From: Burkholderiaceae bacterium
GTDB lineage: Bacteria > Pseudomonadota > Gammaproteobacteria > Burkholderiales > Burkholderiaceae_C
Length of the DNA stretch: 64,000 nucleotides
Assembly: GCA_016790575.1 (NCBI GenBank)
Contig: JAEUOU010000015.1
Span: 100,851-164,850, forward strand
Direction: 5' to 3'
The notes under the pieces are model-generated. The model was not told the DNA's origin and did no database searches. It saw nothing but the letters and a program-made list of their open reading frames with translations. Each line of letters starts with the position of its first letter. The stretch's first letter is position 1. This document shows, in pieces, positions 51,241-60,896 of this stretch. A program made the translations under genes and the position numbers.

Positions 51241-51570
51241 TCAGACCGTGAAACGCAGAGGGGCGCCTGACTGGTTTTCGGCTTCGCGCGAGAGGATCGC
51301 GAAAAACTCGCCCTGACCTTTGCTGTCCTGCCAACAACCGTCAACCCAACGGAAGTGATACCCCCCCGACAGGGCAGCAAGCCAGACCTCCTGCAATGGC
51401 TTCTGAAGGTTGACCACAATCTGGCTGCGATTGGAAAAAGTCAGGGTGACCATGCCACCAACCCGCTGGTTGTCCACGTCGACATCCGATGTGTCATTGA
51501 TACGGTCGCATGCCCTCTCCACTTGCGCCAGCAATTCCTCGGCACGATCCAGATATTCCAGGTCGGTCAT
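51241..51570 (-). CDS. cyaY: Frataxin homologue CyaY
   Basis: A 109-residue frataxin-fold protein that binds iron and modulates iron-sulfur cluster assembly. The acidic N-terminal helix ([18 protein letters not shown]), the [10 protein letters not shown] strand, and [21 protein letters not shown] match the family. Convergent with PBP1A, whose stop lies four bases away, and divergent from lptM. Confidence 0.96.
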   Translation of the reverse strand: MTDLEYLDRAEELLAQVERACDRINDTSDVDVDNQRVGGMVTLTFSNRSQIVVNLQKPLQEVWLAALSGGYHFRWVDGCWQDSKGQGEFFAILSREAENQSGAPLRFTV

Positions 51571-51582
51571 TACAATCCATCC

Positions 51583-51774
51583 ATGTCCCAGCGAGCTTGC
51601 ATTCTATTCAGCATGGGCATCCTCGGCGCCGCTACGGTTGTTTTGTCGGGATGCGGGCAAAAAGGCCCGTTATTCCTTCCGACTGAGGCCGCCAGCAGCC
51701 AGCGCGCCACGCTCCCCCAGCTGATTGTTCCGCTTCCGGCGGCCTCTTCATCCACCGCCCCTCCGTCCCGATGA
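51583..51774 (+). CDS. lptM: LptM-like small lipoprotein (YifL family)
   Basis: A 63-residue lipoprotein with signal peptide and lipobox LSGC, followed by the family signature GQKGPLFLP. LptM helps mature the LptDE lipopolysaccharide translocon in Escherichia coli. The cyaY-lptM-lysA arrangement is the same as in enterobacteria. Its stop overlaps the lysA start by ATGA. Confidence 0.92.
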   Translation: MSQRACILFSMGILGAATVVLSGCGQKGPLFLPTEAASSQRATLPQLIVPLPAASSSTAPPSR

Positions 51775-53045
51775 CGACTCCAGCACTGCCCGGTTCTCCT
51801 TTCCTCTCTCAGATCGGTTCCGAATTGTTCCTGGAGGCGACTCCTCTTCAAGCCATCGCCACGGATTTCGGGACTCCGGTTTTTGCGTACTCCAAGAGCG
51901 CCATGCTGGCAGCGTTGGCCGCCTATCAACGCGCGTTTGTTGATCGCGACGCTCTGATCTGCTACGCAATGAAGGCCAATTCCTCCTTGGCTATCCTGCA
52001 ACTGTTCGCCAAGGCAGGGTGTGGTTTCGATATCGTCTCGGTGGGCGAGTTGCGCCGTGCATTGGTTGCTGGCGCAAGACCGGAGCGCATCGTCTTTTCC
52101 GGTGTCGGCAAAACCCGCGAGGAAATTCGCACAGCCTTGCAAGCGGGAGTCGGTTGCTTCAATGTGGAGAGTGAAGCTGAACTGACCGTCCTCAATGACG
52201 TAGCCCTTCAATGCAGCCAGCGCGCGCCGGTCAGCATCCGCGTCAATCCCAACGTTGACGCAAAAACCCATCCCTATATTTCCACCGGTCTGAAAGGCAA
52301 CAAGTTCGGAGTTGCCCACGATCGCAGCCTGCAAGCCTACCTTCAGGCGTCCAGATTACCTGGTCTGCGGGTTATCGGCATTGATTGCCATATCGGCTCG
52401 CAGATCACGGAAATGGACCCCTACCTGGATGCCATGGACCGCGTGCTGGACCTGGTCGCTGCCGTCGAGGCGACTGGCATCCGGTTGGAACACATCGATT
52501 TCGGCGGTGGTCTGGGCATCAACTACAACGGTGATACCCCCCCGCAAGCCGACGTCTTGTGGGCACGACTGTTGCAGCGCCTGGATGAACGCGGCTATGG
52601 GAACCGAAGAATTCTCATTGAGCCCGGGCGTTCTTTGGTTGGCAACGCCGGGGTCTGCCTCACGGAAGTGCTCTATCTGAAACCCGGGGAGCACAAGAAT
52701 TTTTGTATTGTCGATGCCGCCATGAACGACCTGCCCCGTCCGGCGATGTATCAGGCCTTCCACCAGATCCTGCCCGTCACCGCACGCTCCGGCGAAGCCA
52801 TCCGGATGGACGTGGTCGGTCCGGTTTGCGAAAGTGGCGACTGGATCGGTCGCGATCGCGATCTTTCCGTTCAGGCCGGTGACGTTCTTGCCGTGCTGTC
52901 GGCCGGCGCTTACTGCATGAGCATGGCGAGCAATTACAACAGCCGTCCGCGCGCGGCGGAAGTACTGGTGGATGGCCAGGATGTGAAGCTCATTCGCGCA
53001 CGCGAAACCATCGACGACCTGATGCGCACGGAAAAACTGCTTTGA
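51771..53045 (+). CDS. lysA: Diaminopimelate decarboxylase
   Basis: LysA makes L-lysine from meso-diaminopimelate. The 424-residue alanine-racemase-fold enzyme has the PLP lysine in YAMKANSSLAIL, HIGSQ, the phosphate-binding FGGGLGI, EPGRSLVGNAGV, and the active-site Cys of the partner subunit in CESGDWIGRDR. Coupled to lptM by ATGA. A repeat copy lies after the stop. Confidence 0.97.
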   Translation: MTTPALPGSPFLSQIGSELFLEATPLQAIATDFGTPVFAYSKSAMLAALAAYQRAFVDRDALICYAMKANSSLAILQLFAKAGCGFDIVSVGELRRALVAGARPERIVFSGVGKTREEIRTALQAGVGCFNVESEAELTVLNDVALQCSQRAPVSIRVNPNVDAKTHPYISTGLKGNKFGVAHDRSLQAYLQASRLPGLRVIGIDCHIGSQITEMDPYLDAMDRVLDLVAAVEATGIRLEHIDFGGGLGINYNGDTPPQADVLWARLLQRLDERGYGNRRILIEPGRSLVGNAGVCLTEVLYLKPGEHKNFCIVDAAMNDLPRPAMYQAFHQILPVTARSGEAIRMDVVGPVCESGDWIGRDRDLSVQAGDVLAVLSAGAYCMSMASNYNSRPRAAEVLVDGQDVKLIRARETIDDLMRTEKLL

Positions 53046-53047
53046 TC

Positions 53048-53108
53048 TCTTTTTAATAGCGAAAGAGCACTGAAATACGCTGGGTATCGGCTACTTTCTC
53101 TTGAAACG
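53048..53108 (+). repeat. Intergenic repeat family, copy C
   Basis: An element between the convergent lysA and msrQ genes, reading TTTTTAATAGCGAAAG, then ACGCTGGGTATCGGCTA and TCTTGAAACG. It has the ATAGC and CGCTGG parts of copies A and B and the GCTGGGTAT part of copy D. GAAAG and CTTTC can pair. The last bases encode the C-terminus and stop of msrQ. Confidence 0.5.
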
Positions 53109-53699
53109 CACCGCCCGCCATCCCAGCAGAGTCCCCAGCACCAACGCATAAACTGCCACCTCGGCAAAGTCCTGTTTTCCTGACCGCATCCAGAAAAAAT
53201 GCAGCAAGGCGAGGCCGGCGATGCCGTAAACCGCCCGATGCAGGCGCTGCCACCGCATGGCCCCCAGCAACCGGACGGCCGAGGTGGTTGAGGTCCCCGC
53301 CAGTACCGCCAGCAGTGTGAAGGCAAGCATTCCGACCGCAATGAAAGGCCGTTTGACCAGATCGGCGCCCACTGCCGCCCAAACGAACTCCATGTCGAAC
53401 ATCAGGTAGCTCAATGCATGGATGAGTGCGTAGAAGGCGGTGAACAATCCCACCATGCGCCGGTAACGCGCCAGTGCATGCCAACCGGACAGAACCCGCG
53501 CGGGCGTCACCGCCAAAGTCAGGCAAAGCATCCGCAGGGTCCAGTCGCCGCTTGAACGGATCAGTGCCTCTGCCGGATTGGGCCCGAGCCGGTCCATCGT
53601 CACGCAGAACACCAGATACACGAACGGAAGCAGCAGCAGTGCCGCCAGAGCCGGTTTGCCGTACGGATGGCTGATCAGGGCGGCGGGACGCACAGACAC
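53091..53699 (-). CDS. msrQ: MsrQ, heme-binding membrane subunit of MsrPQ
   Basis: MsrQ is a b-type heme membrane protein that feeds quinone-derived electrons to MsrP. The 202-residue protein has six helices and conserved histidines in GWHALAR, FYALIHALSY and LHRAVYGIAGLALLHFFW. The likely start is the GTG at 53699, four bases after the msrP stop. The final codons lie in a repeat copy. Confidence 0.95.
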   Translation of the reverse strand: MSVRPAALISHPYGKPALAALLLLPFVYLVFCVTMDRLGPNPAEALIRSSGDWTLRMLCLTLAVTPARVLSGWHALARYRRMVGLFTAFYALIHALSYLMFDMEFVWAAVGADLVKRPFIAVGMLAFTLLAVLAGTSTTSAVRLLGAMRWQRLHRAVYGIAGLALLHFFWMRSGKQDFAEVAVYALVLGTLLGWRAVRFKRK

Positions 53700-53703
53700 C
53701 AGG

Positions 53704-54699
53704 TCAGTAGTACTTTTTCAGGTCCAAACCGGCATACATCTGGCCCACCTGGGGTTCGTAGCCGTTGAACATCAATGTCTTGCGTCGTTTCGCAAACAGT
53801 CCGCCCTCGCCAATCCGACGCTCGGTGGCCTGACTCCAGCGGGGATGGTCGACCAGCGGGTTGACATTGCCGTAGAAGCCGTATTCCTGCGGCGCCAGCC
53901 GCACCCAGCTCGTAACGGGTTCATGCTCGACGAAACGGATCCGAATCAGGCTTTTGCCGCTTTTGTAGCCGTATTTCCAGGGCACAACCAGCCGAACCGG
54001 TGCGCCGTTCTGGTTGGGCAGAACCTCGCCGTACATTCCGAACACCAGCATCGCCAACGGATTCATCGCTTCGTCAAGCCGCAAGGCCTCCCGGTACGGG
54101 AACTCCAATGCACCCGGACGAAGGCCGGGCATGACCGATCGGTCCGATTGGCTGACAAACTCGACAAACCGGGCACTGCCCAGGGGTTCGACCCGGCGAA
54201 TCAGCTCCTGAAGGCTGTAACCAATCCAGGGGATCACCATGGACCAGCCCTCGACACAGCGCAGGCGGTAAATGCGTTCCTCCAGCGGAGCCATTTTGAG
54301 CAAATCGTCCAGTCCGAAGCGGCCGGGTTTGCGCACCAGTCCTTCCACATCAACCGCCCATGGCGACGTTCGCATCGAGACTGCGCCGCGGGCTGGATCG
54401 CTCTTGTCCGGACCGAATTCGTAAAAGTTGTTGTAGGACGTCGCGTCCTGGATGCTGGTGGGCGGCTCCAGCACCGTCGCGCCGGCAAGACTGGAGAGTG
54501 GCGCAGCAAGGCCAGCCCTCAACCCGGGGCGTGCCATCTGCGCCCGAGCGTCCCGCGCGGCCCATCCGGCCAGGATCGCGCCGGCACTTCCAGCCGCCAT
54601 GGCGGTCAGCAAGGTGCGCCGACTGCGATAAGTCGACTGGGGGGTTATGTCACTGGGCACCTTGTGACTGTAGCCTCGGTCACGGGGGGTAAACGCCAT
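53704..54699 (-). CDS. msrP: MsrP, periplasmic protein-methionine-sulfoxide reductase
   Basis: A 331-residue molybdopterin enzyme that repairs oxidised methionines in envelope proteins. The twin-arginine signal is [11 protein letters not shown]. The molybdenum-ligand Cys is in [15 protein letters not shown], and [13 protein letters not shown] and [10 protein letters not shown] are typical of the YedY family. It should be exported by TatABC at 11485-13088. msrQ follows immediately. Confidence 0.96.
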   Translation of the reverse strand: MAFTPRDRGYSHKVPSDITPQSTYRSRRTLLTAMAAGSAGAILAGWAARDARAQMARPGLRAGLAAPLSSLAGATVLEPPTSIQDATSYNNFYEFGPDKSDPARGAVSMRTSPWAVDVEGLVRKPGRFGLDDLLKMAPLEERIYRLRCVEGWSMVIPWIGYSLQELIRRVEPLGSARFVEFVSQSDRSVMPGLRPGALEFPYREALRLDEAMNPLAMLVFGMYGEVLPNQNGAPVRLVVPWKYGYKSGKSLIRIRFVEHEPVTSWVRLAPQEYGFYGNVNPLVDHPRWSQATERRIGEGGLFAKRRKTLMFNGYEPQVGQMYAGLDLKKYY

Positions 54700-54719
54700 G
54701 GTGTTCTCCTGACTTGTCT

Positions 54720-54737
54720 GGTTCGGTCGGTCGAACC
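54720..54737. promoter_or_regulatory. Inverted repeat upstream of msrP
   Basis: GGTTCG (54720-54725) and CGAACC (54732-54737) form a perfect 6-base inverted repeat with a six-base spacer, 20 bases before the msrP ATG. It could be an operator for msrPQ or half of a chance match; no neighbouring regulator gene is seen. Confidence 0.3.
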
Positions 54738-54812
54738 TCCCGCTTCTTACACCACGGGCCCTCCGATGCCTCAGGCGGTGTTTCGCCCCGGCGCAGGGTC
54801 AGAAGGGCTGGT

Positions 54813-56144
54813 TCAAAGCGTACCGTAGCTATGCAGACCGCTGAGGAACATGTTGACACCCAGGAAGGCGAACGTGGTCACCGCCAGCCCGACCAAAGCC
54901 CACCAGGCGGCCACCGTACCTCGCAGGCCTTTCATCAGTCGCATGTGCAACCAGGCGGCGTAATTGAGCCAGACGATCAGTGCCCAGGTCTCCTTGGGAT
55001 CCCAGCTCCAGTAGCCGCCCCAGGCTTCGGCCGCCCACAAAGCACCGAGCACTGTGGCGATCGTGAAAAAGGCAAAGCCTACCGCAATTGCCTTGTACAT
55101 CACATCGTCAAGGATCTCGAAACTCGGCAGCTTTGCCGCAATCAGTCGTCGGGCCGCCAGAATTCCTCCGACGATCAGCGCCGATACGCCGAAATACACC
55201 GCCCAGAAATTGCTCATTCCACCGCCTGCGCCACCGGGCTGCTGGCGGAAAACGATGGGTTCAAGGCAAAGCACCATCCCCAGCAACCACAGGGGCAAGA
55301 GCCGGTACCAGCGCGTCTCTTCGGCCTGCTTCTTGATCAGATACGCGAACGCGACCATCGCTGCGATCGCAAAGGTTCCGTAGCCGACGAAATTGGCCGG
55401 AACATGGATCTTCATCCACCAGCTCTTGAGTGCAGGCACCAAGGGTTGGATCTCGTGTGCTTCGCGCACCAGCGTGTACCAGAGCAGGAAGCCCACGGCG
55501 GCGCTGACAATGAGCATCACAAATGCCCCAAGCGCGCGGGTGCGGTACTGCGATTCATAGTAGAGGTAGAACGCCGCCGTCATCCAGCAGAACATGATGA
55601 ACACCTCATAAAGGTTGCTCACCGGGATATGGCCAATGTCCGGGCCGATCTGGTGGCTTTCGTACCATCGAACCATGGTACCGATCAGGGCCAAGGCCAC
55701 AGCGGCCCAGGCAAGCTTGGAGCCCAGACCTTCCATGGCTTCGCCGTTATGTCTCGAAAAAATCCCGATCCAGTAAAACACCGTACTCATGCAGAACAAC
55801 AGGCTCATCCAGAGGATGGCCGACTGACTCGACAGAAAGTACTTCAGCCAGAAAACAGTTTCAGCCCGCTGCAGGTCCCCCCCATAGCTGACGATCGCCA
55901 GCAGACTGAACCCCGCGACCACCAGACTCAACCGCTGCAACGGGCGCCAGAACCAGCCCAGCCAGATTGCCGCAGGCGCGGTACACAGCAGGATGACCTT
56001 CTCATAGCCATCCATAGCCAGCTGATAACGCGAAAAGGCGAAGGCGGTGCCCAACAGCACCAAAACGGCAAACAGCCAGTCGAACCAGTTCCTCCGGGCA
56101 AAGAAGCCAGGGGTCAGCGTCATCGTCGTGGTAGCAGTATTCAT
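54813..56144 (-). CDS. ccsB: Cytochrome c assembly protein CcsB/ResC (system II)
   Basis: This protein handles heme and, with ResB, forms the system II cytochrome c synthase. The 443-residue membrane protein has the tryptophan-rich WGGYWSWDPKETWAL motif that binds heme, and conserved histidines in KIHVPANFVGYGTF and LNYAAWLHMRL. The ATG at 56144 overlaps the resB stop by ATGA. Clients in this window include cytochromes c1 and c4. Confidence 0.96.
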   Translation of the reverse strand: MNTATTTMTLTPGFFARRNWFDWLFAVLVLLGTAFAFSRYQLAMDGYEKVILLCTAPAAIWLGWFWRPLQRLSLVVAGFSLLAIVSYGGDLQRAETVFWLKYFLSSQSAILWMSLLFCMSTVFYWIGIFSRHNGEAMEGLGSKLAWAAVALALIGTMVRWYESHQIGPDIGHIPVSNLYEVFIMFCWMTAAFYLYYESQYRTRALGAFVMLIVSAAVGFLLWYTLVREAHEIQPLVPALKSWWMKIHVPANFVGYGTFAIAAMVAFAYLIKKQAEETRWYRLLPLWLLGMVLCLEPIVFRQQPGGAGGGMSNFWAVYFGVSALIVGGILAARRLIAAKLPSFEILDDVMYKAIAVGFAFFTIATVLGALWAAEAWGGYWSWDPKETWALIVWLNYAAWLHMRLMKGLRGTVAAWWALVGLAVTTFAFLGVNMFLSGLHSYGTL

Positions 56145-58282
56145 GGGTTTTCGGTTCGCAGTGAATCCATCAGCAAGCGCTGGCTCAATTGGTCGAACTC
56201 GCGATCGCCATCCATTGTCTTGCGATTGCTCGACAGCGCCATGGTCGCCCGCGTTCCTGTGCCATCGGTTGAGGGCGCAAGCCATACCCACAGGCGCCGC
56301 TCACGCACGTAGAGCATCGCAAAAATACCCAGGATCAGCAAGGCACACCCCAGATAGACAATGGTCTTTCCCGGCGCGCGGGCCACCTGGAAAACGCTGG
56401 CCTGCACCTGGGTGAAGTCTTTCAGCAGAAAAGCCATGGGCGCCGGGTACAACTGCGAATCCCCCAGCGACAAGACCGCCTGGGTCATGAACTGTTGCGT
56501 GAACGCTCCGCCGTCCAGGGGTTTAACGCCCGCCTTTTCGCGCGCGACGGTATCGAGCTCGAACAATGCCCCATTGAGAATGCGCACCAGCACTTCGCCG
56601 GCTCGGGCACGCTCAGCCTCCGGCACATTGGCATCCATGAACTCGACCACGGCCTGCAGCCCGCTGGTGGGCTTGCCATCTTTGCCCTCCACGCCGGCAA
56701 ACAGGTCCAAAGCCTTGCGCGCCGATCCTTTGAGGGCTTCGACCATGTCCGGTCGTGCCGGGTCCACCGCCCTCGCCGCATAACGCTGCACGGCCAACTC
56801 ACGCATCGGACGGTCCTGCAATGCCTGCCGCAAGCGCACAAAGCCGTCCATCGCACCCGCTTCGTCCGCAGGCACGCGCAGGTAACGCAGCGGCTCGGAC
56901 GGTTTGTCGCGGACACCCAGGAGAAACACCGGTGTGCCCTCGCCCATGTCGACGGGCAGCATGTAATTGTGAAACTCACGCGCCTGACCGGAGGAATCCC
57001 GCAATTTGTAGGACACACTGGGGCCCACATTGCGCAGTTCTTTGCGGGTGACGGTCTTGTTTCCCGACCCCAGGCGCTGTTCCAGCGAAGCCCTCAAGTC
57101 CACACTGCGAACATCGGCGCCTCCGGTTGCCGTCAATGCCTTATCCCCGAAATTTTCCACGTTGATCACGCGAAGACCCGAGAACTCCAAGGTCAGCTGT
57201 TCGGCCGCAGCGCCCGGCCCCCGCACCAGTTGGGTGCTGTTGCCTATGACCCCTTCGACTTCGAAAGGCACCGTCGCCTGCGCCATCGGATAGGCCTTGA
57301 GCTTCACCCGCGAGCCCCCGTCGTCGAAACTGGACTGGTAAATTTCGATGCCCTTGAAGCTTGCCGGCTTGTTGACCTCTACGCGGGCCTCGCGCTTTTC
57401 CCCCGTTGCCTTGTCGTGAATGACGATGTCACTGGCGAACAATTTGGGCATCCCCGTCGAGTAGTACTCGACGATGAACTTCTTGAGCTCGATCGCGAAG
57501 GGGAGATCCTGCAGCAGAATCCCACCGGACTGGCTCAAAATGGCCGTCGAGGCCACCGTACCTTCGGCCACCAACAGGTTGCCCCGGAATGTCGGGTTGG
57601 ATGCGGCCAGACGGTGTTGGGCTGGCACCTCGGAGATCAAGCCACCGCCACGGTACAACTCCTTGCCATTGAACCAGGTTTGCGCACGCACGATCAGGTC
57701 ACCATCAAGCAAGCCACCCAGACAGATCAGCACGATGGCGCTGTGCGCGGCGATATAACCGATCTTGTTGGCGGCGCCAGCCTTGGCAGCAACCATCCAG
57801 CCATTTTCACGACGCTGCAGGCGCACCTTCCAGCCCCCGCCGGCGAGCATCTGCCCGATACGGTGCGCTTCCTGCTCCGGAACAGACGGCAGCGCGGCCT
57901 CGGCGCGGTGATGAAACGCCTGGAGGCTTTGCTCCCGGATATGTTCCTTATAGGCTTTGAGGTCCGCCAGAATCTTCGGGGTATTGCGCGCAATGCACAG
58001 TGACGTGCTGATTACCAGAAAGGCCAGGATGAGCAGAAACCACCACGCGCTGTAGATCGCATAGAGGTCCAGCGCGCCAAAAACCTGTGCCCAGAATGGG
58101 CCGAACTGATTGATGTAATTGTTGACTGGCTCATTTTGCTTGAGCACCGTCCCGATCACTGACGCAATACAGATGATCGTCAGCAATGCGATCGCAAACC
58201 GCATGGAAGACAGCAGTTCAACGGCCGCCGACCAGGCCCGTGAGGGAGTCTGGTCGACGTCGCGATCGGTGATTTCAGACAT
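56141..58282 (-). CDS. resB: Cytochrome c biogenesis protein ResB (system II)
   Basis: A 713-residue ResB/Ccs1-family membrane protein: three N-terminal helices (FAIALLTIICIASVIGTVLKQ, then a region around 80-100 and one near 170), a large periplasmic domain, and a C-terminal helix (TIVYLGCALLILGIFAMLYV). The NYINQFGPFWAQVFGALDLY segment is typical. It starts 24 bases after the T-run of the terminator of the cytochrome c4 gene. Confidence 0.95.
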   Translation of the reverse strand: MSEITDRDVDQTPSRAWSAAVELLSSMRFAIALLTIICIASVIGTVLKQNEPVNNYINQFGPFWAQVFGALDLYAIYSAWWFLLILAFLVISTSLCIARNTPKILADLKAYKEHIREQSLQAFHHRAEAALPSVPEQEAHRIGQMLAGGGWKVRLQRRENGWMVAAKAGAANKIGYIAAHSAIVLICLGGLLDGDLIVRAQTWFNGKELYRGGGLISEVPAQHRLAASNPTFRGNLLVAEGTVASTAILSQSGGILLQDLPFAIELKKFIVEYYSTGMPKLFASDIVIHDKATGEKREARVEVNKPASFKGIEIYQSSFDDGGSRVKLKAYPMAQATVPFEVEGVIGNSTQLVRGPGAAAEQLTLEFSGLRVINVENFGDKALTATGGADVRSVDLRASLEQRLGSGNKTVTRKELRNVGPSVSYKLRDSSGQAREFHNYMLPVDMGEGTPVFLLGVRDKPSEPLRYLRVPADEAGAMDGFVRLRQALQDRPMRELAVQRYAARAVDPARPDMVEALKGSARKALDLFAGVEGKDGKPTSGLQAVVEFMDANVPEAERARAGEVLVRILNGALFELDTVAREKAGVKPLDGGAFTQQFMTQAVLSLGDSQLYPAPMAFLLKDFTQVQASVFQVARAPGKTIVYLGCALLILGIFAMLYVRERRLWVWLAPSTDGTGTRATMALSSNRKTMDGDREFDQLSQRLLMDSLRTENP

Positions 58283-58305
58283 TCAAATCAATCGAAAGAG
58301 GCAGG

Positions 58306-58336
58306 AAAAAAGGCGGACCCGTTCAACAGGCCCGCC
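58306..58336 (-). terminator. Rho-independent terminator of the cytochrome c4 gene
   Basis: On the minus strand GGCGGGCC and GGTCCGCC form an 8-base stem with one mismatch around a nine-base loop, followed by six T residues. It lies about 137 bases after the cytochrome c4 stop and just before resB, so it probably separates the two transcripts. Confidence 0.7.
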
Positions 58337-58472
58337 CTTGACGGAAGTCTGCACCACGCCGCCACTCACTGTCGGCCCAGCACTTCAGAAGCCCGGGACA
58401 CCGCGAATATTAACGTCAGCTTATTTACCCGGGCACAGCGGGGACATTACCGCTGCGCAACAGCGCCGCCGA

Positions 58473-59093
58473 TCACCGAAGTCCGGCGATGTAGTCGGAG
58501 ACCGCCTTGATTTCCCGGTCGTTCATTTTTGCCGCCACATCGCGCATTTGGGCGTTGTTGGCCCGCACGCCATCGCGGAATGCCACCAGCTGGGCTGCGG
58601 TGTAGTCGGCATGTTGTCCTTTGAGACGCGGGTACTGTGCCGGAATACCGGCACCATTGGGGCTATGGCAGCCGGCACAGGCCGCGATCTGGCGGTCAGC
58701 GATACCCCCGCGATAAATGCGCTCGCCCAACGTGACCAGCTTTTTGTCTTTGGCAGCGCCATCCTTGGCCTTCTTGGAGGCCAGCCAGAATGCAATGTTC
58801 CTCATGTCTTCGTCCGACAGCGCCGAAGCGAACCCCTTCATGATGGCGTTGTCGCGCTTGCCGCTCTTGAATTCCTGCAATTGCTTGACCAGATATTCGG
58901 GGTGTTGCTGCGCCAGACTGGGGTTGGCCGGCGTAGTGGAGTTGCCGTCGGCACCGTGGCAGGCCGCGCAAACGGCAAAACTGGCCTCACCCTTGACCAG
59001 ATCGGGCTTGGCTGGCTGGGCCGCCTTGTTGTCGGCGGCCAGGGCCGCAGTGGAAAACAGGGCAAGCAGCAGGAACGAGGCAAACGGCTTCAT
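58473..59093 (-). CDS. Cytochrome c4 (diheme)
   Basis: A periplasmic diheme cytochrome of 206 residues. A signal peptide (about 1-19, ALAA) precedes two c-type heme sites, CAACH and CAGCH, each with a methionine-bearing segment later in its domain. The two halves are related, as in other c4 proteins. It is a likely electron carrier between the bc1 complex and terminal oxidases. The neighbouring resB-ccsB operon makes its heme attachment system. Confidence 0.95.
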   Translation of the reverse strand: MKPFASFLLLALFSTAALAADNKAAQPAKPDLVKGEASFAVCAACHGADGNSTTPANPSLAQQHPEYLVKQLQEFKSGKRDNAIMKGFASALSDEDMRNIAFWLASKKAKDGAAKDKKLVTLGERIYRGGIADRQIAACAGCHSPNGAGIPAQYPRLKGQHADYTAAQLVAFRDGVRANNAQMRDVAAKMNDREIKAVSDYIAGLR

Positions 59094-59188
59094 GGCTTAA
59101 TTCGCTGAAAAGTGGGTTGGCGCAAAACCCTGTGATTCTACAATGCCGCCTTGCGCCTGGAGTCTCAGGCGCCCTCCACGGCCACTAC

Positions 59189-59974
59189 ATGTCCCCACAC
59201 ACCCCGCAACCGGCGCAACCGGCTGCTCTTGCCCTTCCGGAGTCTTCCGGAGCTGACATGGTCACCGCCAAGGTCGCGCTCGGCTGGATGCACACAGCCC
59301 GCTTTCTGACAACGGCGGCGCAGTTGCACCATCTGCCCGCGCTCGACGTTCCTGAAATTGCCTTTGTCGGCCGCTCCAATGCCGGCAAGTCAACCTGTAT
59401 CAATACGCTGACGCAGCAAAAACAGCTGGCCTTCGCGTCGAAGAAGCCGGGCCGCACCCAGCACATCAACCTGTTCAGCCTGGGCAAACAGGGTGTGCAG
59501 GACGCCGTGCTCGCCGATCTGCCGGGTTACGGTTATGCGGCTGTCCCCAAAGACGACAAGATCCGCTGGCAGCGTGTCATGGCGAATTACCTGGTCACGC
59601 GCGAGAATCTCACTGGCGTGGTCATGTTGTGCGACCCCCGGCATGGTCTGACCGAACTGGATGACATCCTGCTGGACGTCATCCGTCCCCGGGTTGAACA
59701 AGGCCTGAAGTTTCTGGTCCTGCTGACCAAAGCCGACAAACTGACCCGGGCCGAAGGCGCCAAAGCCTTGTCGATTGCCCGGCTGCAGGCTGGTGGAGGC
59801 GAAACCCGTCTTTTTTCCGCGCTCAAACGCCAGGGCGTCGAGGAGGTTGCGCAGTTGCTGTGGCACTGGAGTCATCCACCCGACCGCCCGGTAAGCGGCG
59901 ATGCTGTGCCCGGAGCGCCCGCCGTGGACTCTGATGTGGGCGAAATACCGGCGTCGATACCACAAAGACCATAG
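59189..59974 (+). CDS. engB: Ribosome-biogenesis GTPase EngB (YihA/YsxC)
   Basis: A GTPase needed for large ribosomal-subunit assembly. G1 is GRSNAGKST, G3 is DLPGYGYA and G4 is TKADK; G2 is in KPGRTQHIN. The 261-residue protein has extra N-terminal (about 40) and C-terminal (about 40) tails that lack family similarity. I chose the ATG at 59189; ATG at 59258 would remove most of the N-terminal extension. Its stop codon lies at the edge of a repeat copy. Confidence 0.93.
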   Translation: MSPHTPQPAQPAALALPESSGADMVTAKVALGWMHTARFLTTAAQLHHLPALDVPEIAFVGRSNAGKSTCINTLTQQKQLAFASKKPGRTQHINLFSLGKQGVQDAVLADLPGYGYAAVPKDDKIRWQRVMANYLVTRENLTGVVMLCDPRHGLTELDDILLDVIRPRVEQGLKFLVLLTKADKLTRAEGAKALSIARLQAGGGETRLFSALKRQGVEEVAQLLWHWSHPPDRPVSGDAVPGAPAVDSDVGEIPASIPQRP

Positions 59975-60028
59975 CAACAAACGACCGTTTTGCGCTGGGT
60001 ATTGGCACATTCGGCCATAAATCAAGCG
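59969..60028 (+). repeat. Intergenic repeat family, copy D
   Basis: An element between the convergent engB and lpxL genes, reading ATAGCAACAAACGACCG, then TGCGCTGGGTATTGGC and a less conserved end. It shares ATAGCA-ACAA-GACCG with copies A and B and CGCTGGGTAT with copy C. The ATAG at its start contains the engB stop codon. Confidence 0.5.
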
Positions 60029-60030
60029 AA

Positions 60031-60894
60031 TCAGGCGTACACCGAGGCCTGGCCTGCCGGACGGGTCTTGAATCGGCGGTGGGTCCAGAGGTATTGGGTC
60101 ACGTTGTCGACGATCAGGCCTTCGAGCAAGCGGTTCATTCGCGCGGTATCGGCGACGGCATCCGCGGTCGGGAAATCCGGCCAAGCCTCGCTCACGGACA
60201 CCGTGTAGCCCTGCGGTGTCAAACGCGTCGTGACCGTCTGCACCGACGCGCGTGCCACGCGGGCAAACCGCGACAGCGACGTTGTTGTGGCCGTCGGAAC
60301 CCCGAAGTACGGTACGAATTCGGACACCAGCGGCCCGTAGTCCAGGTCCGGGAGCAGGTACAGGGCGGCGCCGTCGCCCAGCGCCCGGGCGATCTGGCGT
60401 ACCCCTTCGGTGCGAGGAAACTGCATCGGCGCACCAAAGCGCTGGCGGCCGGATTCCAGCCAGGCATCCAGAGCCGGCTTGTACTGGCGCATGTAAATCG
60501 TGGCAAAAGGCCGGTCAAAGTGCAGGTTCAGGGCCGCCCAGCCCGCATCGAGCCCGACAAAATGGGGGGCGAACAACACCTGCGGCTGCGCCGCACGCAG
60601 CGAGTGAATGGAGCCCTCCAGCTGCAATCGCTGGCGGACGGTGGCCTCCTGGCCATGCCATAGCCAGCTGCGATCAAGCCAGGCCTGACAGAACACCACA
60701 AAATGACGGCGGGCACAGTGTTCGCGCTGCGCAGCACTCCACTGCGGAAAACACAGGCCAAGGTTGATCAGCGTCACCCGCCGCCGGGACCGGGCCAGCC
60801 GATACAGAAGCTGTCCCAGGCACCAGCCCAGCGCCCGGATCACGGGCAGCGGCAGGGGTGCGATCAGCCGCATGAAAGCAATGCCGGGGTGCAC
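60031..60894 (-). CDS. Lipid A biosynthesis acyltransferase, LpxL/HtrB family (first copy)
   Basis: A 287-residue inner-membrane acyltransferase that adds a secondary acyl chain to the lipid A precursor. A hydrophobic N-terminal helix precedes the catalytic HX4D motif in APHFVGLDAG. I chose the GTG at 60894, which has GGAGGA upstream and lies two bases past the stop of the upstream lpxL copy. Which acyl position each copy serves cannot be told from sequence. Confidence 0.91.
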   Translation of the reverse strand: MHPGIAFMRLIAPLPLPVIRALGWCLGQLLYRLARSRRRVTLINLGLCFPQWSAAQREHCARRHFVVFCQAWLDRSWLWHGQEATVRQRLQLEGSIHSLRAAQPQVLFAPHFVGLDAGWAALNLHFDRPFATIYMRQYKPALDAWLESGRQRFGAPMQFPRTEGVRQIARALGDGAALYLLPDLDYGPLVSEFVPYFGVPTATTTSLSRFARVARASVQTVTTRLTPQGYTVSVSEAWPDFPTADAVADTARMNRLLEGLIVDNVTQYLWTHRRFKTRPAGQASVYA

Positions 60895-60896
60895 CT

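Noticed and set aside
54714..56312. A 532-codon open frame on the plus strand
   Set aside because: Antisense to ccsB; composition is Gln/Arg/His-rich shadow sequence.
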